DNA of 64,000 nucleotides from Azospirillaceae bacterium (lineage in GTDB: Bacteria; Pseudomonadota; Alphaproteobacteria; Azospirillales; Azospirillaceae). The stretch spans positions 857,800 to 921,799 of the forward strand of contig JAPWJW010000005.1 of NCBI GenBank assembly GCA_028283825.1, written 5' to 3'. Made by a program: the position numbers and the translations under genes. The stretch's first letter is position 1, and each line of letters begins with the position of its first letter. A model generated the notes under the pieces. That model worked only from the letters and a program-made list of their open reading frames with translations, had not been told where the DNA came from and did no database searches. Positions 15,356-23,779 of this stretch are shown piece after piece.

Positions 15356-17554
15356 ATGAATAGGGGAACCTGGGCCTTATGGACGGGTGCGGCGGCACTC
15401 GCCCTGAGCACGGCGGCATGGGCGCAGCCGGCGGCCGGCACGGACGCGCCGTCGGGCGCCGACGCGCTGGAGGAAATCGTCGTCACGGCGCAAAAGCGGA
15501 CGGAACGGCTGATCGACGTGCCGCAATCGGTGTCGGCGCTGTCGTCCGAGGCTTTGCAGCAAAGCCATGCAGACCGGCTGGACGATTATTTCACCCGGGT
15601 GCCCAGCGCCGCCCTGGTGGAAACCCAGGCGGGCCAGGCCCGGCTGATCCTGCGCGGCATCAACACCGGCGGTGTCGCCGCCACGGTGGCGACATATGTG
15701 GATGAGACGCCCTACGGCTCCGCCACCTCGCTGGCCAACGGCGCCATCCTGGCGCCCGACCTGGATCCGGTGGATCTGGAACGGGTGGAAATCCTGCGCG
15801 GCCCTCAGGGCACGCTGTACGGCGCCAATTCCCTGGGCGGCGTGGTCAAGTACGTGACCGCCGCCCCCAGCACCGACGCCGTCCACGCCTCGGCGGAGAC
15901 GAGTTTCGAGGATGTGGACCATGGCGACACCGGCTGGTCCAGCCGCGCCTCCGTCAACGTCCCCGTCACGGACAATCTGGCGGTGCGGGCCAGCGGTTTC
16001 TACCGCCGTGATCCGGGCTATATCGATGATGCCCAACGGGGCAGCCAGAACGTCAATGACGACCGCACCTATGGCGGCCGTGTCTCCGTCCTGTTCCGCC
16101 CGACGGAGGCGTTGACCCTGCGGGCCAGTGTGGTCATGCAGAACCTGGACAGCGACGGCACCAACCAGATCGACGTCGATCCCCTGACCCTGAAGCCGGT
16201 GGCGGGTCCCTACGCCCAGGCCCAGGTGATCAACCAGCCCAACGACATGCGTTACCGCATCTACAACCTGACCGGCACCTATGATTTCGAAGACATGCAG
16301 CTGCTGTCCTCCACCAGTTTCGGCAGCCTGACGCAGGAACAGGTGGCGGACGCCACCGGGCTGTACGGCCCGCTGCTGACCTCCGCCTTCGGCACGGATT
16401 TGGGGGCCGCCGAAGACCAGCGCCTGGAACAGCGCCGCTTCACGGAGGAGGTGCGCCTGGCCTCCACCGACGGCAAATGGCTGGACTGGACGGTGGGCGG
16501 CTTCTTCACCCGGGAAACGGACAGCCTGGTCCAAGGCATAGACGGCGTTGACTATGCCAGCGGCGCGCGGCTGGCCGACTATGCCGGCTTGGCCACCGTC
16601 AGCCTCGACTCCCGCTATCGGGAATATGCCGGCTTCGCCAACGGCACCATCCATTTCACCCCGCAACTGGCCCTGACCTTCGGCGGGCGCTACAGCCACA
16701 ATGAACAGCAGGCGGCGGAGCTCAGCGGCGGGCCGCTGGCCGGCGACGCCAGCTACACCGCCCGGTCGTCCGACGACGTGTTCACCTATTCCGTGGCCCC
16801 CAGCTACAAGATCACCGATGACCTCATGGTCTACGCCCGGGTGGCGCGGGGCTATCGGCCGGGCGGCCCCAACGTCCTGCCCCCCACCACACCCGACGCC
16901 GTGCCCCACACCTTCGCCGCCGACACCACCACCAATTACGAGGTGGGCGTGAAATCGGAACTGTGGGACCGCAAGCTGTCGCTGGAATTCACCGGCTTCT
17001 ATATCGACTGGAGCGACATCCAGCTGCTGACCACGGTCGATGGGTTCGGCGTGAACACCAACGGCGGCAGCGCGCGCAGCCAGGGTTTCGAGGCCTCGGT
17101 CACCGTCAGGCCGCTGACGGGGCTGACGATCTCGGCCAACGGCGCCATCGTGGACGCAGCACTGACCGCCGACACCTCCGCCCTCACCGGCGGGCACAAC
17201 GGCGACCTGCTGCCCTACACCGCCCGCTTCTCCTCCACCATCGCGGTGGAATACGAACATCCCCTGAACGGGACGGTGGACGGATTCGGCGGCATCAGCT
17301 GGCGGTACACCGGTGACCGCCGGTCCGCCTTCGACACCGACTACGGCCAGCGCAACCTGCCGGCCTTCAGCCAGCTGGACGCGCATGCCGGCATCACCTT
17401 CGGCGCCTATCGCGTGGAGGTGTTCGGTCGCAACCTGACCGACAGCCGGGGCATCATGGATTTGGGCGCCGCGGGGTCGGCCCAGAATGGCGCGGTTGCG
17501 GCCGCCATCATTCGCCCGCGTTCCTTCGGCGCCACCATCGGCGTCCGCTTTTGA
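15356..17554 (+). CDS. TonB-dependent outer-membrane receptor
   Basis: A 732-residue complete receptor. It has a signal peptide ending AWA-QP, a TonB-box-like EEIVVTAQKR, a plug (VPQSVSALSSEAL, LRGINTGG, EILRGPQGTLYGANSLGGVV) and a 22-strand-type barrel ending FGATIGVRF, with a terminal aromatic residue. The start at 15356 has AGGGAGATCGGGTA upstream. The S12 serine hydrolase follows 20 bases downstream in the same operon. With the divergent regulator, permease and epimerase it would form an uptake route for oligopeptide-like material. The substrate class is inferred from context. Confidence 0.95.
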   Translation: MNRGTWALWTGAAALALSTAAWAQPAAGTDAPSGADALEEIVVTAQKRTERLIDVPQSVSALSSEALQQSHADRLDDYFTRVPSAALVETQAGQARLILRGINTGGVAATVATYVDETPYGSATSLANGAILAPDLDPVDLERVEILRGPQGTLYGANSLGGVVKYVTAAPSTDAVHASAETSFEDVDHGDTGWSSRASVNVPVTDNLAVRASGFYRRDPGYIDDAQRGSQNVNDDRTYGGRVSVLFRPTEALTLRASVVMQNLDSDGTNQIDVDPLTLKPVAGPYAQAQVINQPNDMRYRIYNLTGTYDFEDMQLLSSTSFGSLTQEQVADATGLYGPLLTSAFGTDLGAAEDQRLEQRRFTEEVRLASTDGKWLDWTVGGFFTRETDSLVQGIDGVDYASGARLADYAGLATVSLDSRYREYAGFANGTIHFTPQLALTFGGRYSHNEQQAAELSGGPLAGDASYTARSSDDVFTYSVAPSYKITDDLMVYARVARGYRPGGPNVLPPTTPDAVPHTFAADTTTNYEVGVKSELWDRKLSLEFTGFYIDWSDIQLLTTVDGFGVNTNGGSARSQGFEASVTVRPLTGLTISANGAIVDAALTADTSALTGGHNGDLLPYTARFSSTIAVEYEHPLNGTVDGFGGISWRYTGDRRSAFDTDYGQRNLPAFSQLDAHAGITFGAYRVEVFGRNLTDSRGIMDLGAAGSAQNGAVAAAIIRPRSFGATIGVRF

Positions 17555-17574
17555 GGTCTGGAAGGACACAGCAG

Positions 17575-19566
17575 ATGAAGTGGAAACAAGGGCTTTTCGC
17601 CCTTCTGACCGTGGCGGCCGCCCTGCCGGCCGCCGCCCAGTCGCCCGCCGACCTGAAACCGCCGGCGCCGGTGCCCACCGTCACCGCCCCGGCCACGGAG
17701 ACGCCATCCGCGGAAGCGCCCGCCGCAACCGCCAGCCTGACCAAGGCCGACGTGGACGCCTGGCTGGACGGCTACCTGCCCTACGGCCTGGCCACGGGCG
17801 ACATCGCCGGCGCCGTCATCGTGGTGGTCAAGGACGGCCAGGTGCTGACCCAGCGCGGCTATGGTTATGCCGACGTCAAGGAACACGTCCCCGTCGATCC
17901 GGCCGCCACCCTGTTCCGCCCGGGCTCCATCTCCAAGCTGTTCACCTGGACCGCGGTGATGCAGCAGGTGCAGGCCGGCACGCTGGACCTGGACCGCGAC
18001 ATCAACGATTACCTGGATTTCAAGATCCCGCCGGCCTTCGGCAAGCCCATCACCCTGCGCAACCTCATGACCCACACCGGCGGGTTCGAGGAAACGGCCA
18101 AGTACCTGCTGCTGAACGACCCCAAGCTGTCGGTGCCGCTGGGCACGGCCATGAAGCGCTGGATCCCGGAGCGCATCCAGGCGCCGGGCGCCATCCCCGC
18201 CTATTCCAACTACGGCGCCTCGCTGGCCGGCTATATCGTGGAGCGGGTGTCGGGGGAGCCGTTCGCCCAATACATCCAGGACCATATCTTCAATCCCCTG
18301 GGCATGGCGCATTCCAGCTTCCTCCAGCCCCTGCCCCCGGAATTGGCGCCGGGCATGTCCAAGGGCTACACCCTGGCGTCCAAGGACCCGCTGCCGTTCG
18401 AGATCATCGACATGTCGCCGGCCGGCGCCCTGTCGGCCACCGGGGCGGACATGGCCCGCTTCATGATCGCCCACCTGGCCGACGGCGGCCCGCTGCTGAA
18501 CCCGCAGACGGCGACGCAGATGCACGCCGACGCCAACGTCCCCTACGCCGGCCTGCCGGCCATGGCGCTGGGCTTCTATCATGAGGACCGCAACGGCCAG
18601 ACCATCGTCGGCCACGGCGGCGACACCGACGTCTTCCATTCCGACCTACACCTGTACCTGGGCCGGGGCGTCGGCCTGTTCATGTCGTTCAACAGCGCCG
18701 GCCGCGAAGGGGCGGCCCATGTCCTGCGCGCCCAGCTGTTCGACGACTTCACCGACCGCTATTTCCCCCAGGCGGCGCCCGCCCTGCCCACCGCCCCGAC
18801 GGCGCGGGAACACGGGGCCCTGCTGGCCGGCCACTACGTCAGCAGCCGGGGGTCCGTCAGCAACTTCATGAAGATGCTGGCCCTGCTGGGCGAGACGCAG
18901 GTGAGTGTGAACGCCGACGACACCATCACCGTGTCCTCGCTGCTGAACGCCGCCAAAGTGCCGAAGAAGTGGCGTGAGGTGGCGCCCTGGCGCTGGCAGG
19001 AGGTGGACGGCCGCGACACCCTGGCCGCAGTGGTCAAGGACGGGCACGTCCAGATGTTCTCCATCGCCGCCTTCGCCCCCATCATCGAGTTCGTGCCGGC
19101 GCCCGCCTTGCTGAACGCCGGCTGGATCATGCCGGTGGTGGCGGTGGCCCTGGGGGCCGTCGCCCTGACCGCCCTGTCCTGGCCCATCGTGGCGCTGGTG
19201 CGCCGCCGCTATCGCCACAACCCCGGCCTCGCCGGGCGGCCGCTGGCCCTGCACCGGGCCACCCGGATCACCACCTGGCTGGTGGTGGCCTTCATCGCCG
19301 GCTGGGGCGTCATCCTGTCGATGGTGAACGAGGACATCTCCGCGCTGGACGGCCGGCTGGACGTGTGGATGCGCCTGCTGCAGGCCATCCTGCTGCTGGT
19401 CATCGTCGGCACGGTGGCGGCGATCTGGAACACCTACGACATCGCCACCCGACCCGGCCGCCATCGCCTGGCCACGGCCTGGTCGGCCCTCCTGGCCCTG
19501 TCGCTGCTGTTCCTGACCTGGCTGGCGATCAGTGTGAAGCTGCTGACGGTCACGCTGGATTTCTGA
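17575..19566 (+). CDS. Exported S12-type serine hydrolase (beta-lactamase/DD-peptidase fold) with C-terminal membrane helices
   Basis: A 663-residue protein. Signal peptide residues 1-22 (ALPAAAQ). The penicillin-binding-protein-like catalytic domain spans about 55-375, with S118-I-S-K121, Y210-S-N212 and H347-G-G. A middle beta domain follows, then four hydrophobic helices after about residue 520 (VVAVALGAVALTALSWPIVALV and three more). The ATG at 17575 has AAGGA nearby; an upstream ATG at 17551 lies inside the receptor's 3' end. Family members include D-aminopeptidases, DD-carboxypeptidases and esterases. Next to a dipeptide epimerase system, a D-amino-acid peptidase role in the periplasm is a reasonable inference. 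A terminator-like hairpin follows. Confidence 0.9.
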   Translation: MKWKQGLFALLTVAAALPAAAQSPADLKPPAPVPTVTAPATETPSAEAPAATASLTKADVDAWLDGYLPYGLATGDIAGAVIVVVKDGQVLTQRGYGYADVKEHVPVDPAATLFRPGSISKLFTWTAVMQQVQAGTLDLDRDINDYLDFKIPPAFGKPITLRNLMTHTGGFEETAKYLLLNDPKLSVPLGTAMKRWIPERIQAPGAIPAYSNYGASLAGYIVERVSGEPFAQYIQDHIFNPLGMAHSSFLQPLPPELAPGMSKGYTLASKDPLPFEIIDMSPAGALSATGADMARFMIAHLADGGPLLNPQTATQMHADANVPYAGLPAMALGFYHEDRNGQTIVGHGGDTDVFHSDLHLYLGRGVGLFMSFNSAGREGAAHVLRAQLFDDFTDRYFPQAAPALPTAPTAREHGALLAGHYVSSRGSVSNFMKMLALLGETQVSVNADDTITVSSLLNAAKVPKKWREVAPWRWQEVDGRDTLAAVVKDGHVQMFSIAAFAPIIEFVPAPALLNAGWIMPVVAVALGAVALTALSWPIVALVRRRYRHNPGLAGRPLALHRATRITTWLVVAFIAGWGVILSMVNEDISALDGRLDVWMRLLQAILLLVIVGTVAAIWNTYDIATRPGRHRLATAWSALLALSLLFLTWLAISVKLLTVTLDF

Positions 19567-19581
19567 TCCGGCCGAACCGAC

Positions 19582-19620
19582 GGGCGCCCCCCGGATCCTG
19601 CCGGGTGGGCGCCCTTCTCA
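19582..19620 (+). terminator. Hairpin terminator after the S12 hydrolase
   Basis: The GC-rich near-perfect stem has GGGCGCCC on both sides and an inner CCGG/CCGG stem, followed by TTCTC. It lies between the convergent hydrolase and sulfotransferase genes. Confidence 0.6.
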
Positions 19621-19645
19621 TTGGTTGTGGCCATGGTTCCGCCGC

Positions 19646-20461
19646 TTACAGGACCAAAACGCCGTTGGGGTTGAGTTCCGGCTTCGTCCAGAAATTCGCG
19701 CTGCCGTACTTGGCGAAAAGATCGGGCGGCAGGCAGGTGCGCCGTTCGCGGTATTCAACCCGCTCCCTCACCTTGTGCAGGCCCGGCATGCCCAGCAGGG
19801 AGTCATAGTCCGGTTCATCGTAGACGACGTTTTCGAAATCATGGGTGAAGGGCGCCTGCCCCAGGGCCTCATACAAGCGTGCCATCGTGCGGGCGGGTTC
19901 CTTGACCAGATGGTCGTAGGGCACGATGATCAGGCGGTGCGCCTGGTCGCCGAACCAGGCTTCGCGCAGCGTGCTCCATGCCAGGCCGACCAGGCCGGTA
20001 TCGGAATTCATCAGCGTCTCCACCCGGGCATAGACGGACGTGCCGGGCTGGAAGTTGAACACGCGCGACAGTTGCAGCGGGTTTTTGCCCAGCAGCCGTT
20101 CAATGCTGTCGATGATCCAGCCGACATCGCGCACACAGCAGATGACGCGGCTATCGGGATAAAGCGCCCCCAGCAACGCCGCGCGCCCCGTCCAGGTGCG
20201 GTTGGTGTCGAAGACGGTATTGCCTGCGGGCACGTGTTCGTAATAGGCGTCGAAGACACTACGCAACAGCCTCGCCCGGCGGGCGTCGTCGAAGAAGACA
20301 CCGAACTCGCCCCCCACCGTCTTGGCATGCAGGGTGCCGCACAGCATGGCGACGGGGCTGGTCATCGCCGCGTGGAAGCGGGGATTCTGACACAGCAGAG
20401 CGGCCAGCAGCGTGGACCCCGACCGGGGCAGGCCGGAAATGACATGAAGATTCTGGGGCAT
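19646..20461 (-). CDS. Sulfotransferase-family protein
   Basis: A 271-residue protein with the PAPS-binding features of sulfotransferases: a 5'-phosphosulfate loop at the N-terminus (SGLPRSGSTLLAALL) and a 3'-phosphate motif near the middle (ICCVRDVGWIIDSI). The C-terminal region contains YREHH-like basic residues (VEYRERRTCLPP). No signal peptide, so it is cytoplasmic. It lies 64 bases beyond the first metalloprotease gene on the same strand, separated by a hairpin, as the last gene of the type I secretion locus. It might modify a secreted product or a cell-surface glycan; there is no sequence evidence for the acceptor. Confidence 0.85.
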   Translation of the reverse strand: MPQNLHVISGLPRSGSTLLAALLCQNPRFHAAMTSPVAMLCGTLHAKTVGGEFGVFFDDARRARLLRSVFDAYYEHVPAGNTVFDTNRTWTGRAALLGALYPDSRVICCVRDVGWIIDSIERLLGKNPLQLSRVFNFQPGTSVYARVETLMNSDTGLVGLAWSTLREAWFGDQAHRLIIVPYDHLVKEPARTMARLYEALGQAPFTHDFENVVYDEPDYDSLLGMPGLHKVRERVEYRERRTCLPPDLFAKYGSANFWTKPELNPNGVLVL

Positions 20462-20480
20462 GGCTTACCAGTACGAAAGA

Positions 20481-20514
20481 CCGGCCGGCACCGCGCCTGG
20501 TCGATGCCGGCCGG
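20481..20514 (-). terminator. Hairpin after metalloprotease gene 1
   Basis: Perfect 10-bp stem CCGGCCGGCA and TGCCGGCCGG with a 14-base loop. The only pyrimidine tract on the outgoing minus strand is CTTTC, so termination may be partial and the sulfotransferase could be read through. The same hairpin, slightly degraded, follows metalloprotease gene 2. Confidence 0.5.
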
Positions 20515-22080
20515 CTGGTTCAGGTCAGTGGCCGTTGGCGGCCAGCAGGGGGGGGGCCTGGGTGTCGTCGTTGGCGGCGACCAGGGTGGACGTGGTGGAG
20601 GTGCCGGTGTCGAAGGTGGCTGTGGCCTGAGTCAACTGCGCCAGGTTGGTGGCCCCGCCGTACAACGTGGTCGCCCCCGTCAGGTCGGTCGCGTCCAGGG
20701 TGCGGTTGCCCGTCCCCAGGGCGTAATACATCACCGACGCCTGGTCGCTGGTATCCGCGAAGCCCAGGGCGTGGCCGATCTCATGCAGCAGGGTCTGCGA
20801 CAGCGTCGCCGCCGTGCCGTCATAGACCTGCTGCCCCGACGCGTCGGTCACCAGCGCCGTCTCGCCCGTGTCCTCCACCCGCACCGTCGCCTGGGTGATG
20901 GCCCCGTCCGCCGTGTGATCGGTGGTGTAACCCACCACGCCACTGTCCGCCGTGTCCAGGTCCGCCGCCTGGACGTCGATGTTGGCCTGCGACGGGTCCG
21001 TCACCTCCTGGAAGGTAATGCCGGTGGCCGCCCCCCAGGTGGCGAAGGCCTGGGCCACCACACTCTCGTCCACGCCGGAACCCACGGCCCAGGTCACCAC
21101 CTGGCTGTCCCACTTCGCCCCCTCCAGCACCGCGGAGCCGGTGCCGTCGGTCGGCGTCAGCGCGGCGACGGCCGCCGCCTGCTGCAGGCCGGCCACGGCC
21201 ACCGCCGCCGCCGTCTGGTCGCCGGACGCCAGGTCCCGCTGGGCGATGCTACCGATGTCCTGGCCCAGCGTCGCCTTCACCTTCGCCGCACTGCCGGCCA
21301 GACCGTAGAAGCCGTAATAGCCATAGCCGTAGCCACCGCCCTCCTCCCCCACGCCGCCGGAGGTATCGTCACCGATATAGTCCCCACCGGTGAAATCGAC
21401 CTCGTCGGAGGCGTTGCCGTACACGTCGTCATAGATGCCGTCGACACTGATGTCGTCATCGCTGCCGGCGTTGATGGCGTCGCCGCTACCGGTGATATCG
21501 ATGCCGGAAATGCCCGACAGCAGGTTGACGGTGTCACCCGAGGCCGTGACCAGATCGTCGTTGCTGACGATGCCGAAATTGTCGCCGGAGCCGGTGAAGT
21601 CCACGCTGGACCCATCACCGGCCACATTGGCGTAGTCGTTGCCCGTGTCGTTGTTCACCGTCTGGTCGGTGCCGTAGACGCCGACATAGGCGTCACCATT
21701 GGCGTCCATGTTGACCGTGTCGCCGGACCCCGTGACGTTGCCGCTGAAGCCGGCACCGACATTGATGTTGTCACCGCTGCCGCTGATGGTGGCACCGGTG
21801 ATGTCGGCTAGCATGTTGAAGGTATCGTCCGACGCCCACACCGTGGTGTCGTCCCCCACCAGGCCCAAGTCGTTGCCGCTGCCGTTGACGGTGATGTTCG
21901 ACCCGTCGGTGACGTTCACCAGGTCGCCCGACGCGTTGGCCACGTCACCGCCCCCGAAAACCACCGCGACGGCACCGCTGTCCGCCGCCATGTCCAGCGT
22001 GTTGTTGTTACCGTAGACCCAAGCGGTGTTGGTGCCATCCTCGACGATGGTGTCGCCGCTGCCATTCACAACGGCCTGCG
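20481..22080 (-). repeat. Long duplicated module, copy 1 (3' part of metalloprotease gene 1 plus hairpin)
   Basis: Nearly identical to 23780-25380. The identity runs from the downstream hairpin through the matrixin domain and beta-roll, and stops abruptly near the codons for DGAQAVVNGSGD. A stretch of about 500 bases over the protease domain appears base-for-base identical, also in silent positions. The sequences upstream of the boundary are unrelated. This pattern indicates recent duplication or ongoing gene conversion of the 3' module. Confidence 0.9.
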
Positions 22081-22930
22081 CGCCATCGGTCAACACCACG
22101 GTGGTGTTGTCGACGTTGACGGTCTGGACCGAACCGGCAACGATCACCTCACCGTTCTCATCCTCCAGAGTGACGATCCCCTGCTGTAATGATCCGTCGG
22201 AGCCTACGGTGATGGTGTAAGGCTCAGGGTCAGATAAGCTATAAGTCGTACTTCCATCATTATTTTGATTGATCTGGATATAACTCGTCCCAGGCGCGAA
22301 TTTCGCCTGCCATTGCTGCATCAGCCCATCGATGGTAAAAAATCCGCTGACATCCATTCCAAGACCGATGCTTGTAGACGCATTAACACCCGCACTTTCA
22401 AGATTCAGTATAGATTCCTTCACAGCCGCACCGGACATATCTGTAAAATCGGTGGTTGTCATGGACGATTTCTCGGCAGACGTCGCCAATCCTTGCGTGA
22501 AATCATCACTAAACGCAGCAAATGCGGCCCCTCCCCACGCCGTTATGGAAATGTTATCGGCATTGAATACCTGAATATGTTCTGAAGCATCATCGGCCAG
22601 GGTTGGAACCTGGCCACCATTGTTATTTATGACGTTCATATCCGCGTTGGCTAAACCAAGGGCCAAATTCGCGCGGAATTGATCCGTGAAATTCTGGCTA
22701 CCAACGGCATTGCTGACTTCCGTATTGGCAACGATACCGGCTCCCGTGTTGCTAGCGACCTCGGCCGCCAACGTCGCATATCCACGAATGCTGGATTGCA
22801 TAGAATAATATTGCTGTATATTTGACAATGCGCCAGCATAATTTCCAGTACTAAAATCTGAATTTGCATTGGCAATAATAGATCTCATTGCGGATATTTG
22901 GTCATCCGTATAATAAACACCGCTAGTCAT
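20525..22930 (-). CDS. Type I-secreted beta-roll/matrixin metalloprotease 1 (variable N-terminal domain)
   Basis: An 801-residue protein without a signal peptide. Residues 1 to about 280 are unique, lower in GC, with no recognised domain. About 283-500 form a GSGDTVN/GSGDNINV-type beta-roll, Asp- and Asn-rich and suited to Ca2+. A Gly-Tyr hinge (GGGYGYGYYGFYG) follows, then a metzincin domain with HEIGHALGFAD (about 716-726) and a Met-turn SVMYY. The extreme C-terminus is hydrophobic and acidic, as in type I export signals. The ATG at 22930 overlaps the upstream gene's stop as ATGA behind GGAGAAG, so the two are translationally coupled. Export by the ABC-HlyD pair at 27550-31216 is inferred. 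Asp replaces the usual third zinc His. Confidence 0.85.
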   Translation of the reverse strand: MTSGVYYTDDQISAMRSIIANANSDFSTGNYAGALSNIQQYYSMQSSIRGYATLAAEVASNTGAGIVANTEVSNAVGSQNFTDQFRANLALGLANADMNVINNNGGQVPTLADDASEHIQVFNADNISITAWGGAAFAAFSDDFTQGLATSAEKSSMTTTDFTDMSGAAVKESILNLESAGVNASTSIGLGMDVSGFFTIDGLMQQWQAKFAPGTSYIQINQNNDGSTTYSLSDPEPYTITVGSDGSLQQGIVTLEDENGEVIVAGSVQTVNVDNTTVVLTDGAQAVVNGSGDTIVEDGTNTAWVYGNNNTLDMAADSGAVAVVFGGGDVANASGDLVNVTDGSNITVNGSGNDLGLVGDDTTVWASDDTFNMLADITGATISGSGDNINVGAGFSGNVTGSGDTVNMDANGDAYVGVYGTDQTVNNDTGNDYANVAGDGSSVDFTGSGDNFGIVSNDDLVTASGDTVNLLSGISGIDITGSGDAINAGSDDDISVDGIYDDVYGNASDEVDFTGGDYIGDDTSGGVGEEGGGYGYGYYGFYGLAGSAAKVKATLGQDIGSIAQRDLASGDQTAAAVAVAGLQQAAAVAALTPTDGTGSAVLEGAKWDSQVVTWAVGSGVDESVVAQAFATWGAATGITFQEVTDPSQANIDVQAADLDTADSGVVGYTTDHTADGAITQATVRVEDTGETALVTDASGQQVYDGTAATLSQTLLHEIGHALGFADTSDQASVMYYALGTGNRTLDATDLTGATTLYGGATNLAQLTQATATFDTGTSTTSTLVAANDDTQAPPLLAANGH

Positions 22931-23760
22931 TCGCACTTCTCCTTATATATCCCTACGGAATCTTCCGGCCTTCGGAAAATATTATCGAGAAATGAAATGA
23001 CATACCCATCTATAATAAGTGATTTATTAATATTTTCAGTTATATATTTTTTCTCGTAAATATATTTAATTAAAATATTATGCTTTATATTTTCACTGAC
23101 GTGACATATCGGAGAAATCATCGCCTTTAAATTCTCTGGAGGATCTGGATCACAACGCACCAGGAAGACCATATCTTCTCGCTTTACAGAATAGTAATCG
23201 TAGTAATTAGAAAATTTAATGAAACCTGTATCGGGAATACGAATAACATCAACATCTCCTCGTCCATCTAAACGCCGCCTGGCGATTTTAAGTGCCTCAT
23301 CACCCGTAGCCCAAGTGCCTTGTCCGCTACTGACCTCGATCTCTATTCTCTGACGGTAATGAGTCCCGTGAAATTCGGAATAATTTTCACGTGTTTCCAT
23401 GGCCATGCAGGGCAGCAAGGCCCATAGCCTCACGTAATCGAAAGGGCGGCCATAGCCATCACCTTCGGCGATATATCCTTTAGGGATCGTCATTATTGAT
23501 GAGCCCATCCGCACACGAACTACCGGCCACGGCAATGCCGCATCGCCGGGTTCAGCTGGTGGGAAACGCGGATCCGGTTTGGGCGCAGATCGCAGGAAGC
23601 TGTCCCAGAATGATGACGTGTTCTCCGTCGGCGTGGTAGTTGCCCGGCCAAGTCCGGGCACCGCGGCAAACATGCTGACCATTGCAATGCCCAGCACCGA
23701 ACACCAGCGGCGTTCGGCTGAGTGTGACAGATTGCCGATGACGCTATTCCTAATTTTCAC
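22927..23760 (-). CDS. Exported protein of unknown function, coupled to metalloprotease 1
   Basis: About 277 residues. The GTG at 23760 (VKIRNSVIGN) has AGGGA six bases before it and is preferred over an ATG at 23790, which lies inside the terminator hairpin of the neighbouring gene. A signal peptide spans about residues 20-42 (WCSVLGIAMVSMFAAVPGLG, then RA-TT). The mature part has conserved-looking YRQRIEIEVSSG and four or more cysteines, and a Lys/Ile/Asn-rich C-terminus. GC content drops sharply, especially over the last 90 codons. Its stop overlaps the protease start by four bases. No family recognised. The position suggests a periplasmic inhibitor, immunity protein or chaperone for protease 1. 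Confidence 0.75.
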   Translation of the reverse strand: MKIRNSVIGNLSHSAERRWCSVLGIAMVSMFAAVPGLGRATTTPTENTSSFWDSFLRSAPKPDPRFPPAEPGDAALPWPVVRVRMGSSIMTIPKGYIAEGDGYGRPFDYVRLWALLPCMAMETRENYSEFHGTHYRQRIEIEVSSGQGTWATGDEALKIARRRLDGRGDVDVIRIPDTGFIKFSNYYDYYSVKREDMVFLVRCDPDPPENLKAMISPICHVSENIKHNILIKYIYEKKYITENINKSLIIDGYVISFLDNIFRRPEDSVGIYKEKCE

Positions 23761-23779
23761 ATTTATTCCCTGGCATCGG

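Noticed and set aside
12106..19566. Lasso-peptide or siderophore cluster around the TonB receptor
   Set aside because: No lasso precursor, cyclase, isopeptidase or NRPS gene is present; the receptor, S12 hydrolase and epimerase fit peptide uptake better.
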